Part shown: positions 43,107 to 54,668 of the stretch, piece after piece | How the letters are laid out: the number at the start of each line of letters is the position of its first letter | Numbering within the stretch: the first letter of the stretch is position 1 | Assembly: GCF_030143245.1 (NCBI RefSeq) | Contig: NZ_JARJNS010000002.1 | Span: 434,001-498,000, forward strand | DNA from: Rhabdaerophilum sp. SD176 | GTDB lineage: Bacteria > Pseudomonadota > Alphaproteobacteria > Rhizobiales > Beijerinckiaceae | Reading direction: 5' to 3' | Length of the DNA stretch: 64,000 nucleotides | The notes under the pieces: generated by a model | What the model was told of the DNA's origin: nothing | Database searches by the model: none | What the model saw: the letters and a program-made list of their open reading frames with translations, nothing else | Position numbers and translations under genes: made by a program

Positions 43107-44352
43107 TCTTGCCGAGGCCCTCGACGAGGGCGACATCACGCCGCAGGCCGTGCTCGAACTCTGCGCCCAGGCCATCGCCGCCCGCGAGGCGGAACTCGGC
43201 TGTTTCCAGCATCTCGATCTCGACCGGGCCCGCATTCTCGCCGCCCGCCGGCCGAGAGGGCCGCTCGGTGGGCTGCCTGTCGGCATGAAGGACATCATCG
43301 AGACGGCTGCGATGCCGACGGCCTATGGCGTGCCGTTTTACCGGGACAATCGCCCGGTGGCCGATGCGCCGATCGTGGTGTTGACCGAGGATGCCGGCGG
43401 GATCGTGCCCGGCAAGACGGTGACGACCGAACTCGCCTTCCTCAGCCCGCCGAAGACGCGCAACCCGCATGACCCGCGACGGACGCCGGGCGGTTCCTCC
43501 TCCGGTTCGGCGGCGGCTGTGGCGGCGGGGATGCTGCCGCTCGCCTTCGGAACGCAGACTTCGGGCTCGGTCATCCGTCCGGCCAGCTTCTGCGGCGTGG
43601 CTGCCATGAAACCGAGTTACCGCCTGCTGCCGATCAGCGGGGTGAAGCCGTTCGCGCCGCTGCTCGACACGCTTGGCCTGATGGGCGCCCGGGTGGCGGA
43701 TGTCGCCTTCGGGCTGGAGGCGATCACGGGCCGCGCGCTGCGCGTGGACGGGCAGGATTTCGGTACGCCGACCTTCGGCGTCACGCGCATGCCATTTGCC
43801 GGTTCGGCCGAGCCGGAGGCCGAGGCGGCGCTCCGGCGAGCCATCCATGCGCTTGGCAAGGCCGGAGCGAAGGTGGTGGATGTAACCCTGGACGGGCGTT
43901 TTGCGGCCGCGCATGACGCGCAGCGCACGATCTCGCTGTTCGAGGCGGCGCAGCACCTCGCCTTCGAGCATCGGCGTCACCCGGAGGCGTTGTCCGCGAC
44001 GCTCCGGGCGGCTCTGGACGAGGGCCGGGCAATCCCCGTCGTCGAGTTCGATGCTGCGCGATCGGTCGCCAACAAGGCCCGCAAGGCAACGCATGCCCTG
44101 TTCGAGCCGATCGACGTGCTGCTGACCTATTCCGCACCGGGGCCGGCACCGCTGGCCGACACGACCGGCGATCCACGCTTCAACCGTCTTGTCACGCTGC
44201 TCGGCCTGCCGGCGGTGAATGTGCCGGGTTGCCGGACCGACGAGGGGCTTCCGGTGGGCCTGCAGGTGGTGGCTGCGTTCGGGGATGACCAGCGCGCACT
44301 GGCGGCCGCGGCCTTCCTGGAAGGGGCGCTCGCGGTGTCCGAAGCCGCCTGA
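43090..44352 (+). CDS. Amidase family protein
   Basis: A 420-residue amidase-signature enzyme. The catalytic triad is visible: Lys67 in GGLPVGMKDIIETA, the cis-serine in the RTPGGSSSGSAAAVAAG block (136-138) and the nucleophile Ser160 in GTQTSGSVIRPASFCG. The C-terminal part ends with LPAVNVPGC and GLPVGLQVVAAFGDDQRAL. These enzymes hydrolyse amides; which one is unknown. It is not GatA, as no gatB or gatC is near and the length is short. It overlaps the DUF2798 gene by 17 bp. Confidence 0.9.
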   Translation: MLRALDLAEALDEGDITPQAVLELCAQAIAAREAELGCFQHLDLDRARILAARRPRGPLGGLPVGMKDIIETAAMPTAYGVPFYRDNRPVADAPIVVLTEDAGGIVPGKTVTTELAFLSPPKTRNPHDPRRTPGGSSSGSAAAVAAGMLPLAFGTQTSGSVIRPASFCGVAAMKPSYRLLPISGVKPFAPLLDTLGLMGARVADVAFGLEAITGRALRVDGQDFGTPTFGVTRMPFAGSAEPEAEAALRRAIHALGKAGAKVVDVTLDGRFAAAHDAQRTISLFEAAQHLAFEHRRHPEALSATLRAALDEGRAIPVVEFDAARSVANKARKATHALFEPIDVLLTYSAPGPAPLADTTGDPRFNRLVTLLGLPAVNVPGCRTDEGLPVGLQVVAAFGDDQRALAAAAFLEGALAVSEAA

Positions 44353-44472
44353 CGGGCATTTTCGGCATCCATTTGGCGCGCCATTAACCGTCCTGTGAAG
44401 GGGCCGCGGAAATCCGTTGCCAACTCGTTAACAAAAGGTAAGCTTTCCGGGTCTCCACCGAGGAGTTGTCCC

Positions 44473-44556
44473 ATGAGCGCGGTTCTTCGTCTCGATCTGC
44501 TCGCGTTTCTTGCTTCCTTCGCCCTGCTTGCGGCGATCGTTTTCGGATTGGTGTGA
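44473..44556 (+). CDS. Very small predicted membrane peptide (27 residues)
   Basis: ATG AGC ... TGA encodes 27 residues: MSAVLRLDLLAFLASFALLA followed by AIVFGLV. It is a single hydrophobic helix. A strong GAGGAG lies 7 bases upstream. The frame is too short for usual gene calling. Membrane micropeptides of this kind are known in bacteria, but nothing ties this one to a function. Confidence 0.5.
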   Translation: MSAVLRLDLLAFLASFALLAAIVFGLV

Positions 44557-44609
44557 GTGCGTCGGCGGCCGCCGGGCCGCCGTGACCGTGGACGGCCGGA
44601 AGGCTCCGC

Positions 44610-44885
44610 TCAGGATTGCGGGCAGGGCTGCTCGGTCTGTTCCCACGACGTGACATTGATCGCCATTGTGCAGCGCATCATGCGATTTCCGAGGCAGATC
44701 TCGCTGCCGACCTCGAAAGACTGGCCTGCCGCCCGGCAGGTACAGGGCGTCTTGCTGCTGGCCCGGGAAACCGGGATGTCCGACGCCGCGCGCGGCGGTT
44801 CCGCGCCCAGGGCAGGCATGGCCAGCAGCCCGAGAAACGCGACGATCGGCAAAGCCAGGAAGTCAGGGAATGCACGGGCAAGCAT
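44610..44885 (-). CDS. Small secreted cysteine-rich protein
   Basis: A 91-residue protein starting MLARAFPDFLALPIVAFLGL with signal cleavage near ALGA. The mature part has five cysteines (KTPCTCRAAGQSFEVGSEIC, then RCTMAINV and EQPC at the end), suggesting a disulfide-stabilised domain. No family is recognised. The ATG at 44885 is chosen because the signal peptide begins there; the frame stays open 57 bases further upstream. Confidence 0.65.
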   Translation of the reverse strand: MLARAFPDFLALPIVAFLGLLAMPALGAEPPRAASDIPVSRASSKTPCTCRAAGQSFEVGSEICLGNRMMRCTMAINVTSWEQTEQPCPQS

Positions 44886-45079
44886 GGTCGCCTCCGCTCT
44901 TGCCGGCGCCACCCTGAATCGGCCTGGCGACCGGATCAACACCTCCGAGAATGAGCCTCCGCCTGTAACTAGTCAAATTCAAGCAAAAGGCGGCGGGTGA
45001 GGTCAGCAAAGTCTTCAAGGGCACCGGCTAGATGTCGTCTCGCTCCAGAACTGACCCGCTCCAGAATAGGGAAACCGCG

Positions 45080-45352
45080 ATGCACCGTCTGACCCTGCCG
45101 CTCCTGCTTGCCTGCGGCTTCGCCAGCTCTGCCGCTGCTGTCCAGCCTTCCTATGATCCGTATTGTGCACGCATCCCCCGCGTGCATTGGCTGTCCTCGT
45201 CGGAAATCGCGCTCGAATTGCAGCAGCGTGGCCTGCGGCTGGTCGAGATCCGGCTCGCCGAGCAGAAATGCTATGCGGTGCGCGTCCAGAACGCTGCCGG
45301 CCAGCGCGAGGACCTGATCCTCGATCCGATGACCGGCGATGTGATGCGGTAA
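45080..45352 (+). CDS. PepSY-like domain small secreted protein
   Basis: A 90-residue protein with signal peptide MHRLTLPLLLACGFASSAAA. The mature part has LSSSEIALELQQRGLRLVEI, CYAVRVQNAAGQREDLILDP and MTGDVMR, the helix-strand-strand pattern of PepSY domains. PepSY proteins are often periplasmic inhibitors or regulators of peptidases; the partner here is unknown. It ends 9 bp from the convergent uvrB. Confidence 0.75.
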   Translation: MHRLTLPLLLACGFASSAAAVQPSYDPYCARIPRVHWLSSSEIALELQQRGLRLVEIRLAEQKCYAVRVQNAAGQREDLILDPMTGDVMR

Positions 45353-45361
45353 GCAGTCTTC

Positions 45362-48124
<2,763 letters not shown>

Positions 48125-48206
48125 GGCGGCAACATGGCGCGGCAGCCCGCGTCATACAAGCGGGTTGCAACTCTGCTAATGTCAGAATCTGTCAGGAGGA
48201 ATCGCC

Positions 48207-48677
48207 ATGTTCCGTCGCTCATTGCTGGTCGTCCTTGCCCTGATTGCAGGCGTCGCTGCTTCCCCGCTGGCGATCGCCGCGGGATCGGACAATTCATCGC
48301 TTTCCAATGATCCTGAATTCCGGAAAGCCAGTGAACTCGTCAAGGCTGGCCGTTGGCAGGAGGCGCTGCCGATCCTGCTCAGCATCGAGGCTGAAATCAA
48401 GACCTCTGCAGATGTCTATAATCTCCTCGGCGTGACCTATCGCAAGCTCAAGGATTATCCAACGTCCAAGCGCCATTATGATCGTGCTCTGGAACTGGAC
48501 TACGCGCATTTACCCACGCTGGAATACCAGGGCGAGTGGTTCATCGAGACGGGCGACATGGCGAGCGCCCGGAAGAACCTTGATAGGCTGAAAATGTTCT
48601 GTGGCACATGCCATGAATACCAGGACCTCGCCGAGGCCATTGCAAAGGCAGAGCGGGCCGGCAAGCCGGGCGGCTGA
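48207..48677 (+). CDS. Exported tetratricopeptide repeat protein
   Basis: A 156-residue protein with signal peptide SLLVVLALIAGVAASPLAIA. About three TPR helix pairs follow: AGRWQEALPILLSIEAEIKT, ADVYNLLGVTYRKLKDYPTS and HYDRALELDYAHLPTLEYQG. A CGTCHEYQDL segment near the C-terminus matches CxxCH by chance or as a conserved cysteine pair; heme binding is not assumed. TPR domains mediate protein contacts. The ATG follows CAGGAGGAA. Confidence 0.82.
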   Translation: MFRRSLLVVLALIAGVAASPLAIAAGSDNSSLSNDPEFRKASELVKAGRWQEALPILLSIEAEIKTSADVYNLLGVTYRKLKDYPTSKRHYDRALELDYAHLPTLEYQGEWFIETGDMASARKNLDRLKMFCGTCHEYQDLAEAIAKAERAGKPGG

Positions 48678-48685
48678 TCTCAGCC

Positions 48686-50755
48686 CTATCCCGTGATGCG
48701 CTTGCCTGTTTCCGCAATGATGCGGGGCAAGGTTTCGACGAGGGTACCGGTGGTGCGCTCCATCTCGTCGGCGACGCCCTGCACGGATTCGGCCGAGGCA
48801 TGGGCATCGGAGCCGAGCTGGGCAATCGCGTTGACCTGGTCCGCGACCGTGCGCACGGCATCGGCGAGCGAATGGATCGACTGGCCGAAGCCCTCGGATG
48901 TCATGTGCTGTTCGTGAACGGCGGCAGCGATGGCGGCGTTGAGGCCCTGGATGGTCCCGACTTCCTGCGACAGGACAGAGGCCTGGTCGGAAGCCTGACG
49001 GGCAATGTCCTTCAGCTCGGCGACCTTCGCCTCGATGGTGCGGGTGGCACCCATGGTGCGGGAGGCCAGTTCCTTTACCTCGCCGGCGACGACCGCAAAG
49101 CCCTTGCCGGCATTTCCGGCGCGGGCGGCCTCGATCGTGGCATTGAGCGCGAGGAGATTGGTCTGGCTGGCAATGGCGTTGATCAGATCGACGATCGAGC
49201 CGATCGCGATGGCGACTTCCTCGAACTTGCCGGCGGAGATGCGGGAATTGTCGGCGCGGCCCATGACTTCCTGGGCCAACTGGGCGGTGCGGCTGGTCTG
49301 CTCGGCGATCTCGGCGATGGATTTGGCCAGTTCGTCGGAGAGGCGGGTGACTTCCTCGACGGTCTCACGCGAGGTTTCCGTAGCGGAGAAGGCCTCGTCC
49401 TGCGCCTTGCGCACGGCATTGACGGTGCCGAGCATGGTGATCGACTTCTCGTTCAGGGTAGCGGCCGCCATCTGCAGGGTGCCGGTGGCGGTCTGCGACG
49501 CCTCGTTGAATTCACGCTCCATCTGCTGGAGGATGGTGCGGCGGCTTTCGCCCAGCCGCGCTTCGGCCGCGGCGCGTTCCTCGATGAGCTTCTGACGCTC
49601 GGCGGCAGCCTCAATGAAGCGTCCGACGGCATTGGAGATGCGGCCGATCTCGCTGCGTTCCGACATCGGCGGCGGCGCCACGACATCCGGATCGCCGCGC
49701 AGGGATTGTTCCAGTGCATCCGAAGCCCTGCGGATCGGCTTCGACAGCGACGCGCCGACCCAGGTCATGAAGAGCACTCCGCAGGCCACGGCGGCGCCCT
49801 GCAGGCCCAGGCTCAGCAGCAGCGACCACATGGCATCCGCGCCGTCATCCGCGCTCAGCTGGCTCAGGCGTTCGGAGAATTTCACCTCGGCCGCGCGCAT
49901 GGCATCGATGCGGCCGGAGGTCTGGGCCCACCATTGCGCGGCGGTCATCGGCTTCTCGCCGCCGTCGCGGGAATAGGTGATGATGCTTTGCTCGCTCTTC
50001 CGCAAGGCCTGCTGCATGGCCTGCGGGATCAGCGCGTCGAAATAGGTCTCGACCTGCTCGCCAAGCTGCCGGCGCATCTGATCCAGCGCCTGGTTCTGGT
50101 TGGCCGAGACGCGGATGAAGCGCTCCAGCAGGTTCGCATCGACCGTATCGGCCGAGAGGATGCCGTTGCCCGTGGCCCGCTGGAGGCCGGCAAATTCCTT
50201 GCCGAGCATCAGCGATTGCAGGGCCGACCGCAGGGTCGCGATATCTTCTGCCCGGCTGCTCGCATTGCTGCCGGAGGAGCCGTGGATCAGGTTGTTGATG
50301 ATGCCGGTATAGAAGCCGAGAATATCCGGCGGCATGGCGGCGCCGGTGAGGATCCGCTCACGGAAGGCCTTGATATCCTCGCTGAGGCTGGCACTGGCGG
50401 CGACGAAGCTCTGAACGCGCTTCGGCAGTTCTCGGTCATCCTTCGCCTTTGCGAGATACTCGTTGAAGGATTCGAGGGCCTTGTCCGAGGCTTCCTGCGC
50501 GGCGATCACGCGGTTGCGGTGCATGGAGCGGTTCTCGACGGCCGAGACCAGCCCGACCGATGAACCCCGCTCGACCTGCAGCGCGTGGACGAGGCCGGCG
50601 GCGGCATCGCTCAGTCCGATCATCCGCTCCGTTACCCGCGCCGTGGTCAGCCGTTCGGCGACATGTCCATAAAGCTGGACAATGCCAATGACCGCGCAGA
50701 TCACGGGAACAATGATCAAGAGCGTCAGGGATTGGCGAAGCGAGAAGCGATGCAT
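48686..50755 (-). CDS. Methyl-accepting chemotaxis protein with NIT sensor domain, copy 1
   Basis: A 689-residue chemoreceptor. A membrane helix near residues 9-30 is followed by a periplasmic nitrate/nitrite-sensing (NIT) type domain ([20 protein letters not shown] through [20 protein letters not shown]). A second helix near 308-330 and a HAMP ([20 protein letters not shown]) come next. The signalling domain has the hairpin tip [20 protein letters not shown]. It should control CheA activity in response to the ligand. From the HAMP to the end it is almost identical to the next gene, with an 866-bp DNA stretch identical. The two sensors differ, so the tandem pair has divergent inputs and one shared output module. 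Confidence 0.9.
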   Translation of the reverse strand: MHRFSLRQSLTLLIIVPVICAVIGIVQLYGHVAERLTTARVTERMIGLSDAAAGLVHALQVERGSSVGLVSAVENRSMHRNRVIAAQEASDKALESFNEYLAKAKDDRELPKRVQSFVAASASLSEDIKAFRERILTGAAMPPDILGFYTGIINNLIHGSSGSNASSRAEDIATLRSALQSLMLGKEFAGLQRATGNGILSADTVDANLLERFIRVSANQNQALDQMRRQLGEQVETYFDALIPQAMQQALRKSEQSIITYSRDGGEKPMTAAQWWAQTSGRIDAMRAAEVKFSERLSQLSADDGADAMWSLLLSLGLQGAAVACGVLFMTWVGASLSKPIRRASDALEQSLRGDPDVVAPPPMSERSEIGRISNAVGRFIEAAAERQKLIEERAAAEARLGESRRTILQQMEREFNEASQTATGTLQMAAATLNEKSITMLGTVNAVRKAQDEAFSATETSRETVEEVTRLSDELAKSIAEIAEQTSRTAQLAQEVMGRADNSRISAGKFEEVAIAIGSIVDLINAIASQTNLLALNATIEAARAGNAGKGFAVVAGEVKELASRTMGATRTIEAKVAELKDIARQASDQASVLSQEVGTIQGLNAAIAAAVHEQHMTSEGFGQSIHSLADAVRTVADQVNAIAQLGSDAHASAESVQGVADEMERTTGTLVETLPRIIAETGKRITG
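48747..49612. repeat. 866-bp identical segment, MCP copy 1
   Basis: Base-by-base reading shows no difference from 50964-51829 (offset 2217); the bounding mismatches are at 48746 (A versus G) and 49613 (A versus G). Homology continues more loosely to about 49766. It encodes the signalling and adaptation domain. Confidence 0.95.
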
Positions 50756-50902
50756 CCTGGATCCCTCCGATGGGTTCCAGATTTATTTCTCTTATCAAGT
50801 AAAAATTGAGTAAAATGACTAGATCTTAAGTCCGGACCCGTGTTCACAAATAGTTGTTTGCATCAAATTTAGGCATAGTGGCGGGTTTTGCGTCTGCCCG
50901 TC

Positions 50903-52972
50903 TCACCCCGTAATGCGTTTTCCTGTTTCCGCAATGATGCGGGGCAAGGTTTCGACGAGGGTGCCGGTGGTGCGCTCCATCTCGTCGGCGACGCCCTGCA
51001 CGGATTCGGCCGAGGCATGGGCATCGGAGCCGAGCTGGGCAATCGCGTTGACCTGGTCCGCGACCGTGCGCACGGCATCGGCGAGCGAATGGATCGACTG
51101 GCCGAAGCCCTCGGATGTCATGTGCTGTTCGTGAACGGCGGCAGCGATGGCGGCGTTGAGGCCCTGGATGGTCCCGACTTCCTGCGACAGGACAGAGGCC
51201 TGGTCGGAAGCCTGACGGGCAATGTCCTTCAGCTCGGCGACCTTCGCCTCGATGGTGCGGGTGGCACCCATGGTGCGGGAGGCCAGTTCCTTTACCTCGC
51301 CGGCGACGACCGCAAAGCCCTTGCCGGCATTTCCGGCGCGGGCGGCCTCGATCGTGGCATTGAGCGCGAGGAGATTGGTCTGGCTGGCAATGGCGTTGAT
51401 CAGATCGACGATCGAGCCGATCGCGATGGCGACTTCCTCGAACTTGCCGGCGGAGATGCGGGAATTGTCGGCGCGGCCCATGACTTCCTGGGCCAACTGG
51501 GCGGTGCGGCTGGTCTGCTCGGCGATCTCGGCGATGGATTTGGCCAGTTCGTCGGAGAGGCGGGTGACTTCCTCGACGGTCTCACGCGAGGTTTCCGTAG
51601 CGGAGAAGGCCTCGTCCTGCGCCTTGCGCACGGCATTGACGGTGCCGAGCATGGTGATCGACTTCTCGTTCAGGGTAGCGGCCGCCATCTGCAGGGTGCC
51701 GGTGGCGGTCTGCGACGCCTCGTTGAATTCACGCTCCATCTGCTGGAGGATGGTGCGGCGGCTTTCGCCCAGCCGCGCTTCGGCCGCGGCGCGTTCCTCG
51801 ATGAGCTTCTGACGCTCGGCGGCAGCCTCGATGAAGCGTCCGACCGCGTTTGAGATCAGGCCGATCTCGCTGCGTGCCGACATCGGCGGCGGCGCCACGA
51901 CATCCGGATCGCCGCGCAGGGATTGTTCCAGTGCGTCCGAAGCCCTGCGGATCGGCTTCGACAGCGACGCCCCGACCCAGGCCGTAAAGCCGACACCGAG
52001 CAGCACCGCAAGCAGCTGAAGGCCGATCATGAGGGCCATCTGGTTCCAGGCGGATTGTCCTTCCGCCGTGCCCAGGGCCTTGAGGCGATCCGTTACCCCC
52101 GCCAGCATGGCATTGTAGGCGTCGGTCCTCTGGCCGGTCAGGTTCCACCATTCTTCCGGAGTGATGTTCGTCTTGGTCTGGCTGCGTGTGGATTCCAGAA
52201 GATCGCGCCGCTTCTGCAGGAAGCTCGCCGTGGCGGCCGGCGGGAGATTGCTGTCCAGCGCCAAACCATCAAGCGAGGCCGAGGCGGCCTCGAACAAAGC
52301 GAAGAAGCGGTCATGCAGGCGAATCGCGCCAATAAACCGATCGCGCAGGGTGTCATCGAGCCCGTCCTCGTTGATCAGCGCTACGCCGATCGCCCGCTCG
52401 ATCCCGAGATTTTCGTTCGCGAGAAGCAGCGCATCCAGTGCCTGGCGGGTGCGCGTGATGGCTTCATTGTTCGATGTTGCGCTGAGCGCCGAGGCACCCG
52501 AGGACAGCTCGTCGATAATCTCGCTGTAGGCGAGAAGCATCGTGCCCATATCGGCGGCCGAGCCAAAAACTTTCTCCCGGATGACCTTGAGATTGTCGAC
52601 GATCTTGGTCCTTGCCGCCTTCAACCGTTCGACCCCGGTGGTGAGCCCCGGTTCCTTCCCGGCTTCCTCCACAAGTTCCATGAAGGCTTCGAGGGCCTTG
52701 TCGACGCCATCCTGCATCTGCACGAAACGGTTGCGATGGGCGGCGCGGCCTTCCGTGGCCGAGATCAGGCCGGCAGCGGCAGCACGCTCGGCCTGGAGGG
52801 AGTGCATCAGCGTGGTGGAAACCCCGGCGATCCGGATCCCCATATCGAGCAGCCGGGCTTTGGCGAGCTGGTCAACGGCGACAGGGGCAATCTGCCAGAG
52901 CGAGAGGACTGCCGATAGCAGCGGAACCAGCAGGAGAAGCCCGAGATTCTGGCGGATCGTGAGGTGCTGCAT
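50903..52972 (-). CDS. Methyl-accepting chemotaxis protein with NIT sensor domain, copy 2
   Basis: Also exactly 689 residues. The N-terminal helix and periplasmic NIT-like domain ([40 protein letters not shown]) are clearly related to, but strongly diverged from, copy 1. From [20 protein letters not shown] on, the two proteins match except for two residues in the HAMP region. The pattern means ongoing gene conversion or recent duplication of the cytoplasmic half. A 147-bp AT-rich gap before copy 1 could hold a separate promoter. The start is 277 bp from the SemiSWEET start. Confidence 0.9.
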   Translation of the reverse strand: MQHLTIRQNLGLLLLVPLLSAVLSLWQIAPVAVDQLAKARLLDMGIRIAGVSTTLMHSLQAERAAAAGLISATEGRAAHRNRFVQMQDGVDKALEAFMELVEEAGKEPGLTTGVERLKAARTKIVDNLKVIREKVFGSAADMGTMLLAYSEIIDELSSGASALSATSNNEAITRTRQALDALLLANENLGIERAIGVALINEDGLDDTLRDRFIGAIRLHDRFFALFEAASASLDGLALDSNLPPAATASFLQKRRDLLESTRSQTKTNITPEEWWNLTGQRTDAYNAMLAGVTDRLKALGTAEGQSAWNQMALMIGLQLLAVLLGVGFTAWVGASLSKPIRRASDALEQSLRGDPDVVAPPPMSARSEIGLISNAVGRFIEAAAERQKLIEERAAAEARLGESRRTILQQMEREFNEASQTATGTLQMAAATLNEKSITMLGTVNAVRKAQDEAFSATETSRETVEEVTRLSDELAKSIAEIAEQTSRTAQLAQEVMGRADNSRISAGKFEEVAIAIGSIVDLINAIASQTNLLALNATIEAARAGNAGKGFAVVAGEVKELASRTMGATRTIEAKVAELKDIARQASDQASVLSQEVGTIQGLNAAIAAAVHEQHMTSEGFGQSIHSLADAVRTVADQVNAIAQLGSDAHASAESVQGVADEMERTTGTLVETLPRIIAETGKRITG
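50964..51829. repeat. 866-bp identical segment, MCP copy 2
   Basis: This is the partner of 48747-49612 in direct orientation. Recombination between the two would delete 2,217 bp and leave one chimaeric chemoreceptor. Confidence 0.95.
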
Positions 52973-53058
52973 CGGAATTCCATAAAATAATAATTGCTGG
53001 AGTAATGATCCGATGCAAACCCTAAGAGAGGCTTAAACCACCGTGATTTCGCCTATGG

Positions 53059-53095
53059 TTGCAACTTTCGAGCGGGAGTTTCCGGAAAGTTGCAA
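53059..53095. promoter_or_regulatory. Inverted repeat made of two GTTGCAAC palindromes
   Basis: TTGCAACTTTC (53059-53069) and GAAAGTTGCAA (53085-53095) form a perfect 11-bp inverted repeat with a 15-base spacer. Each arm is itself centred on the palindrome GTTGCAAC; the right one extends to AAGTTGCAACTT (53087-53098). The two centres are 31 bp apart, about three helical turns. It lies in the divergent gap between the chemoreceptor (start 52972) and SemiSWEET (start 53249). It is a strong operator candidate; the regulator is unknown. Confidence 0.55.
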
Positions 53096-53248
53096 CTTGG
53101 GATAGTCGGTTCTTCCGGCATCGGTGGTCATATCCGGAGCAGGCTGGTGAAAAACCGGGCAGGATGAAGCAACGGCCGGGGGACGCCGATTTTGTTTGGC
53201 ACGAATCGTGAGACAGGGCAGTCAGGCAGAAAGCGCGAAGGAGGCCCC

Positions 53249-53506
53249 GTGTCCGTTGTCGTGGAACTCATCGGCGGCGTTGCTGCCGTCATTACCACCC
53301 TGTGCTGGGTGCCCCAGGCGATCAAGGTGATCCGCACGCGCGACACACGGTCGCTCTCGCTGATCATGTACCTGATGCTGGCCGTCGGGATCGCGCTCTG
53401 GCTGGTCTATGGCCTGCTGATCCTGTCCTGGCCGCTGATCGGGGCCAATCTCGTCACGCTGGTGCTCGTGGTCACCATCCTGGCCATGAAGCTGCGCTTT
53501 GGATGA
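53249..53506 (+). CDS. SemiSWEET family sugar transporter
   Basis: An 85-residue protein with three transmembrane helices forming one MtN3 unit. IGGVAAVITTLCWVPQAIKV holds the PQ motif, followed by RTRDTRSLSLIMYLMLAVGI and a last helix NLVTLVLVVTILAM. SemiSWEETs dimerise to make a facilitative sugar channel. The GTG at 53249 is preferred because GAAGGAGG lies just upstream. It is followed by a convergent sugar dehydrogenase, a plausible functional neighbour. Confidence 0.88.
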   Translation: MSVVVELIGGVAAVITTLCWVPQAIKVIRTRDTRSLSLIMYLMLAVGIALWLVYGLLILSWPLIGANLVTLVLVVTILAMKLRFG

Positions 53507-53518
53507 TGACGAGACGGT

Positions 53519-54637
53519 TCAGCGCGGAACGAGGCGCAACATCTGGCCGTCGCTCTCGTCGGTCAGGAGATAGACATAGCCGTCCGGCCCCTGCACGACA
53601 TCACGAATCCGCTCCCGCCGGGCTTCGAGGTAGCGATTTTCACCGGTGACCTGGCCGTTCCGGAATTCCAGCCGCACCATCAGTCCGGCGGCAAGGGCGC
53701 CCGTCAGCAGATGGCCGCGCCAGGCAGGGAATTTGTCGCCGGTATAGAACGTTCCACCGGAGGGTGCGATCGAGGGATCCCAATAGAAGAGCGGTTGCTC
53801 CATACCCTCGCGGTGGGTGCCGCTGCCGATCTTTACGCCTGAATAATCAATGCCGTAGGTGATAACGGGCCAGCCGTAGTTCTTGCCCTTTTCGGGCCGG
53901 TTGATCTCGTCGCCGCCACGGGCGCCATGCTCGATCGTGTAGAGCTGGCCGGTTTCGGGATGGAGCGTCGCACCTTGCACGTTGCGGTGGCCGTAGGACC
54001 AGATTTCCGGCCGAGCGTCCGCCCGGCCGATGAAGGGGTTGTCGGGCGGGACGCTGCCATCGGTCCGGATGCGGATGACCTTGCCGATATGGTTGGCAAG
54101 GTTCTGTGCCTCGGCTTCCATGTTACCGCGATCGCCCAGCGTGATGAAGAGATTGCCCTGCCGGTCGAAGACGAGCCGGCAGCCGAAATGCCGGGTCGTC
54201 GAACCGGCCGGGTTCTGTCGGAAGATGACCTGGCCTTCTTCCAGCATGGACCCGTTTCCGGCCAGCTTCGCCCGGAAGACCGAGCTTCCGACGCCGCCGT
54301 CGCGCGCTTCGGCAAAGCAGAGGAAGACCTCGCGCGTCCGGGCGAAATCCGGATGCAGCGCGAGGCCAAGCAGGCCGCCCTGGCCTCTTGCGGCGATCGA
54401 TGGCAGGCCGCCGATCGGCCCCGAGAGGGAAGCCGTCCGCAGGTTGACAATGCGCAGCCGCCCCGCCCGTTCGGTGACGAGGGCCCGCCCATCCGGCAGG
54501 AAGGCCAGGCCCCAAGGATTGGCGAGCCCCCGCACGACCACCTCGACCCGGGGTTCATCGGGCGCGGCGGCGAGGCCGGCGGCGGGCAGCAGGGCGAGGC
54601 CGCACAGGGATGCGGCCTTGAGGGCGTTCCAGGACAT
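53519..54637 (-). CDS. PQQ-dependent sugar dehydrogenase (soluble, Gdh-B/Asd type)
   Basis: A 372-residue secreted beta-propeller. Signal peptide ALKAASLCGLALLPAAGLAA. VRGLANPWGLAFLPDGRALV, GQGGLLGLALHPDFARTREV, LFITLGDRGN, WSYGHRNVQGATLHP and EHGARGGDEINRPEKGKNYG are the hallmark loops around the PQQ and calcium site. It oxidises aldose sugars in the periplasm and passes electrons to the respiratory chain. No PQQ biosynthesis genes are in the window. The start MSWNALK follows a GGTGACC context. Confidence 0.88.
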   Translation of the reverse strand: MSWNALKAASLCGLALLPAAGLAAAPDEPRVEVVVRGLANPWGLAFLPDGRALVTERAGRLRIVNLRTASLSGPIGGLPSIAARGQGGLLGLALHPDFARTREVFLCFAEARDGGVGSSVFRAKLAGNGSMLEEGQVIFRQNPAGSTTRHFGCRLVFDRQGNLFITLGDRGNMEAEAQNLANHIGKVIRIRTDGSVPPDNPFIGRADARPEIWSYGHRNVQGATLHPETGQLYTIEHGARGGDEINRPEKGKNYGWPVITYGIDYSGVKIGSGTHREGMEQPLFYWDPSIAPSGGTFYTGDKFPAWRGHLLTGALAAGLMVRLEFRNGQVTGENRYLEARRERIRDVVQGPDGYVYLLTDESDGQMLRLVPR

Positions 54638-54668
54638 GGTCACCTCGTTGCGGGGCGGCGCCTCAGCC

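Noticed and set aside
43090-44352. Amidase as GatA of the tRNA amidotransferase
   Set aside because: No gatB or gatC nearby, length near 420 instead of about 490, and the context does not fit.
48207-48677. CGTCH in the TPR protein read as a c-type heme site
   Set aside because: The rest of the protein is a TPR fold with no axial-ligand region; the cysteines look like a conserved pair of this TPR family, so heme binding is not claimed.
48800-50563. Long open frames antisense to both chemoreceptor genes (also 50888-51853 and 51923-52918)
   Set aside because: They are duplicated exactly because the underlying MCP DNA is duplicated, and they encode no domain.
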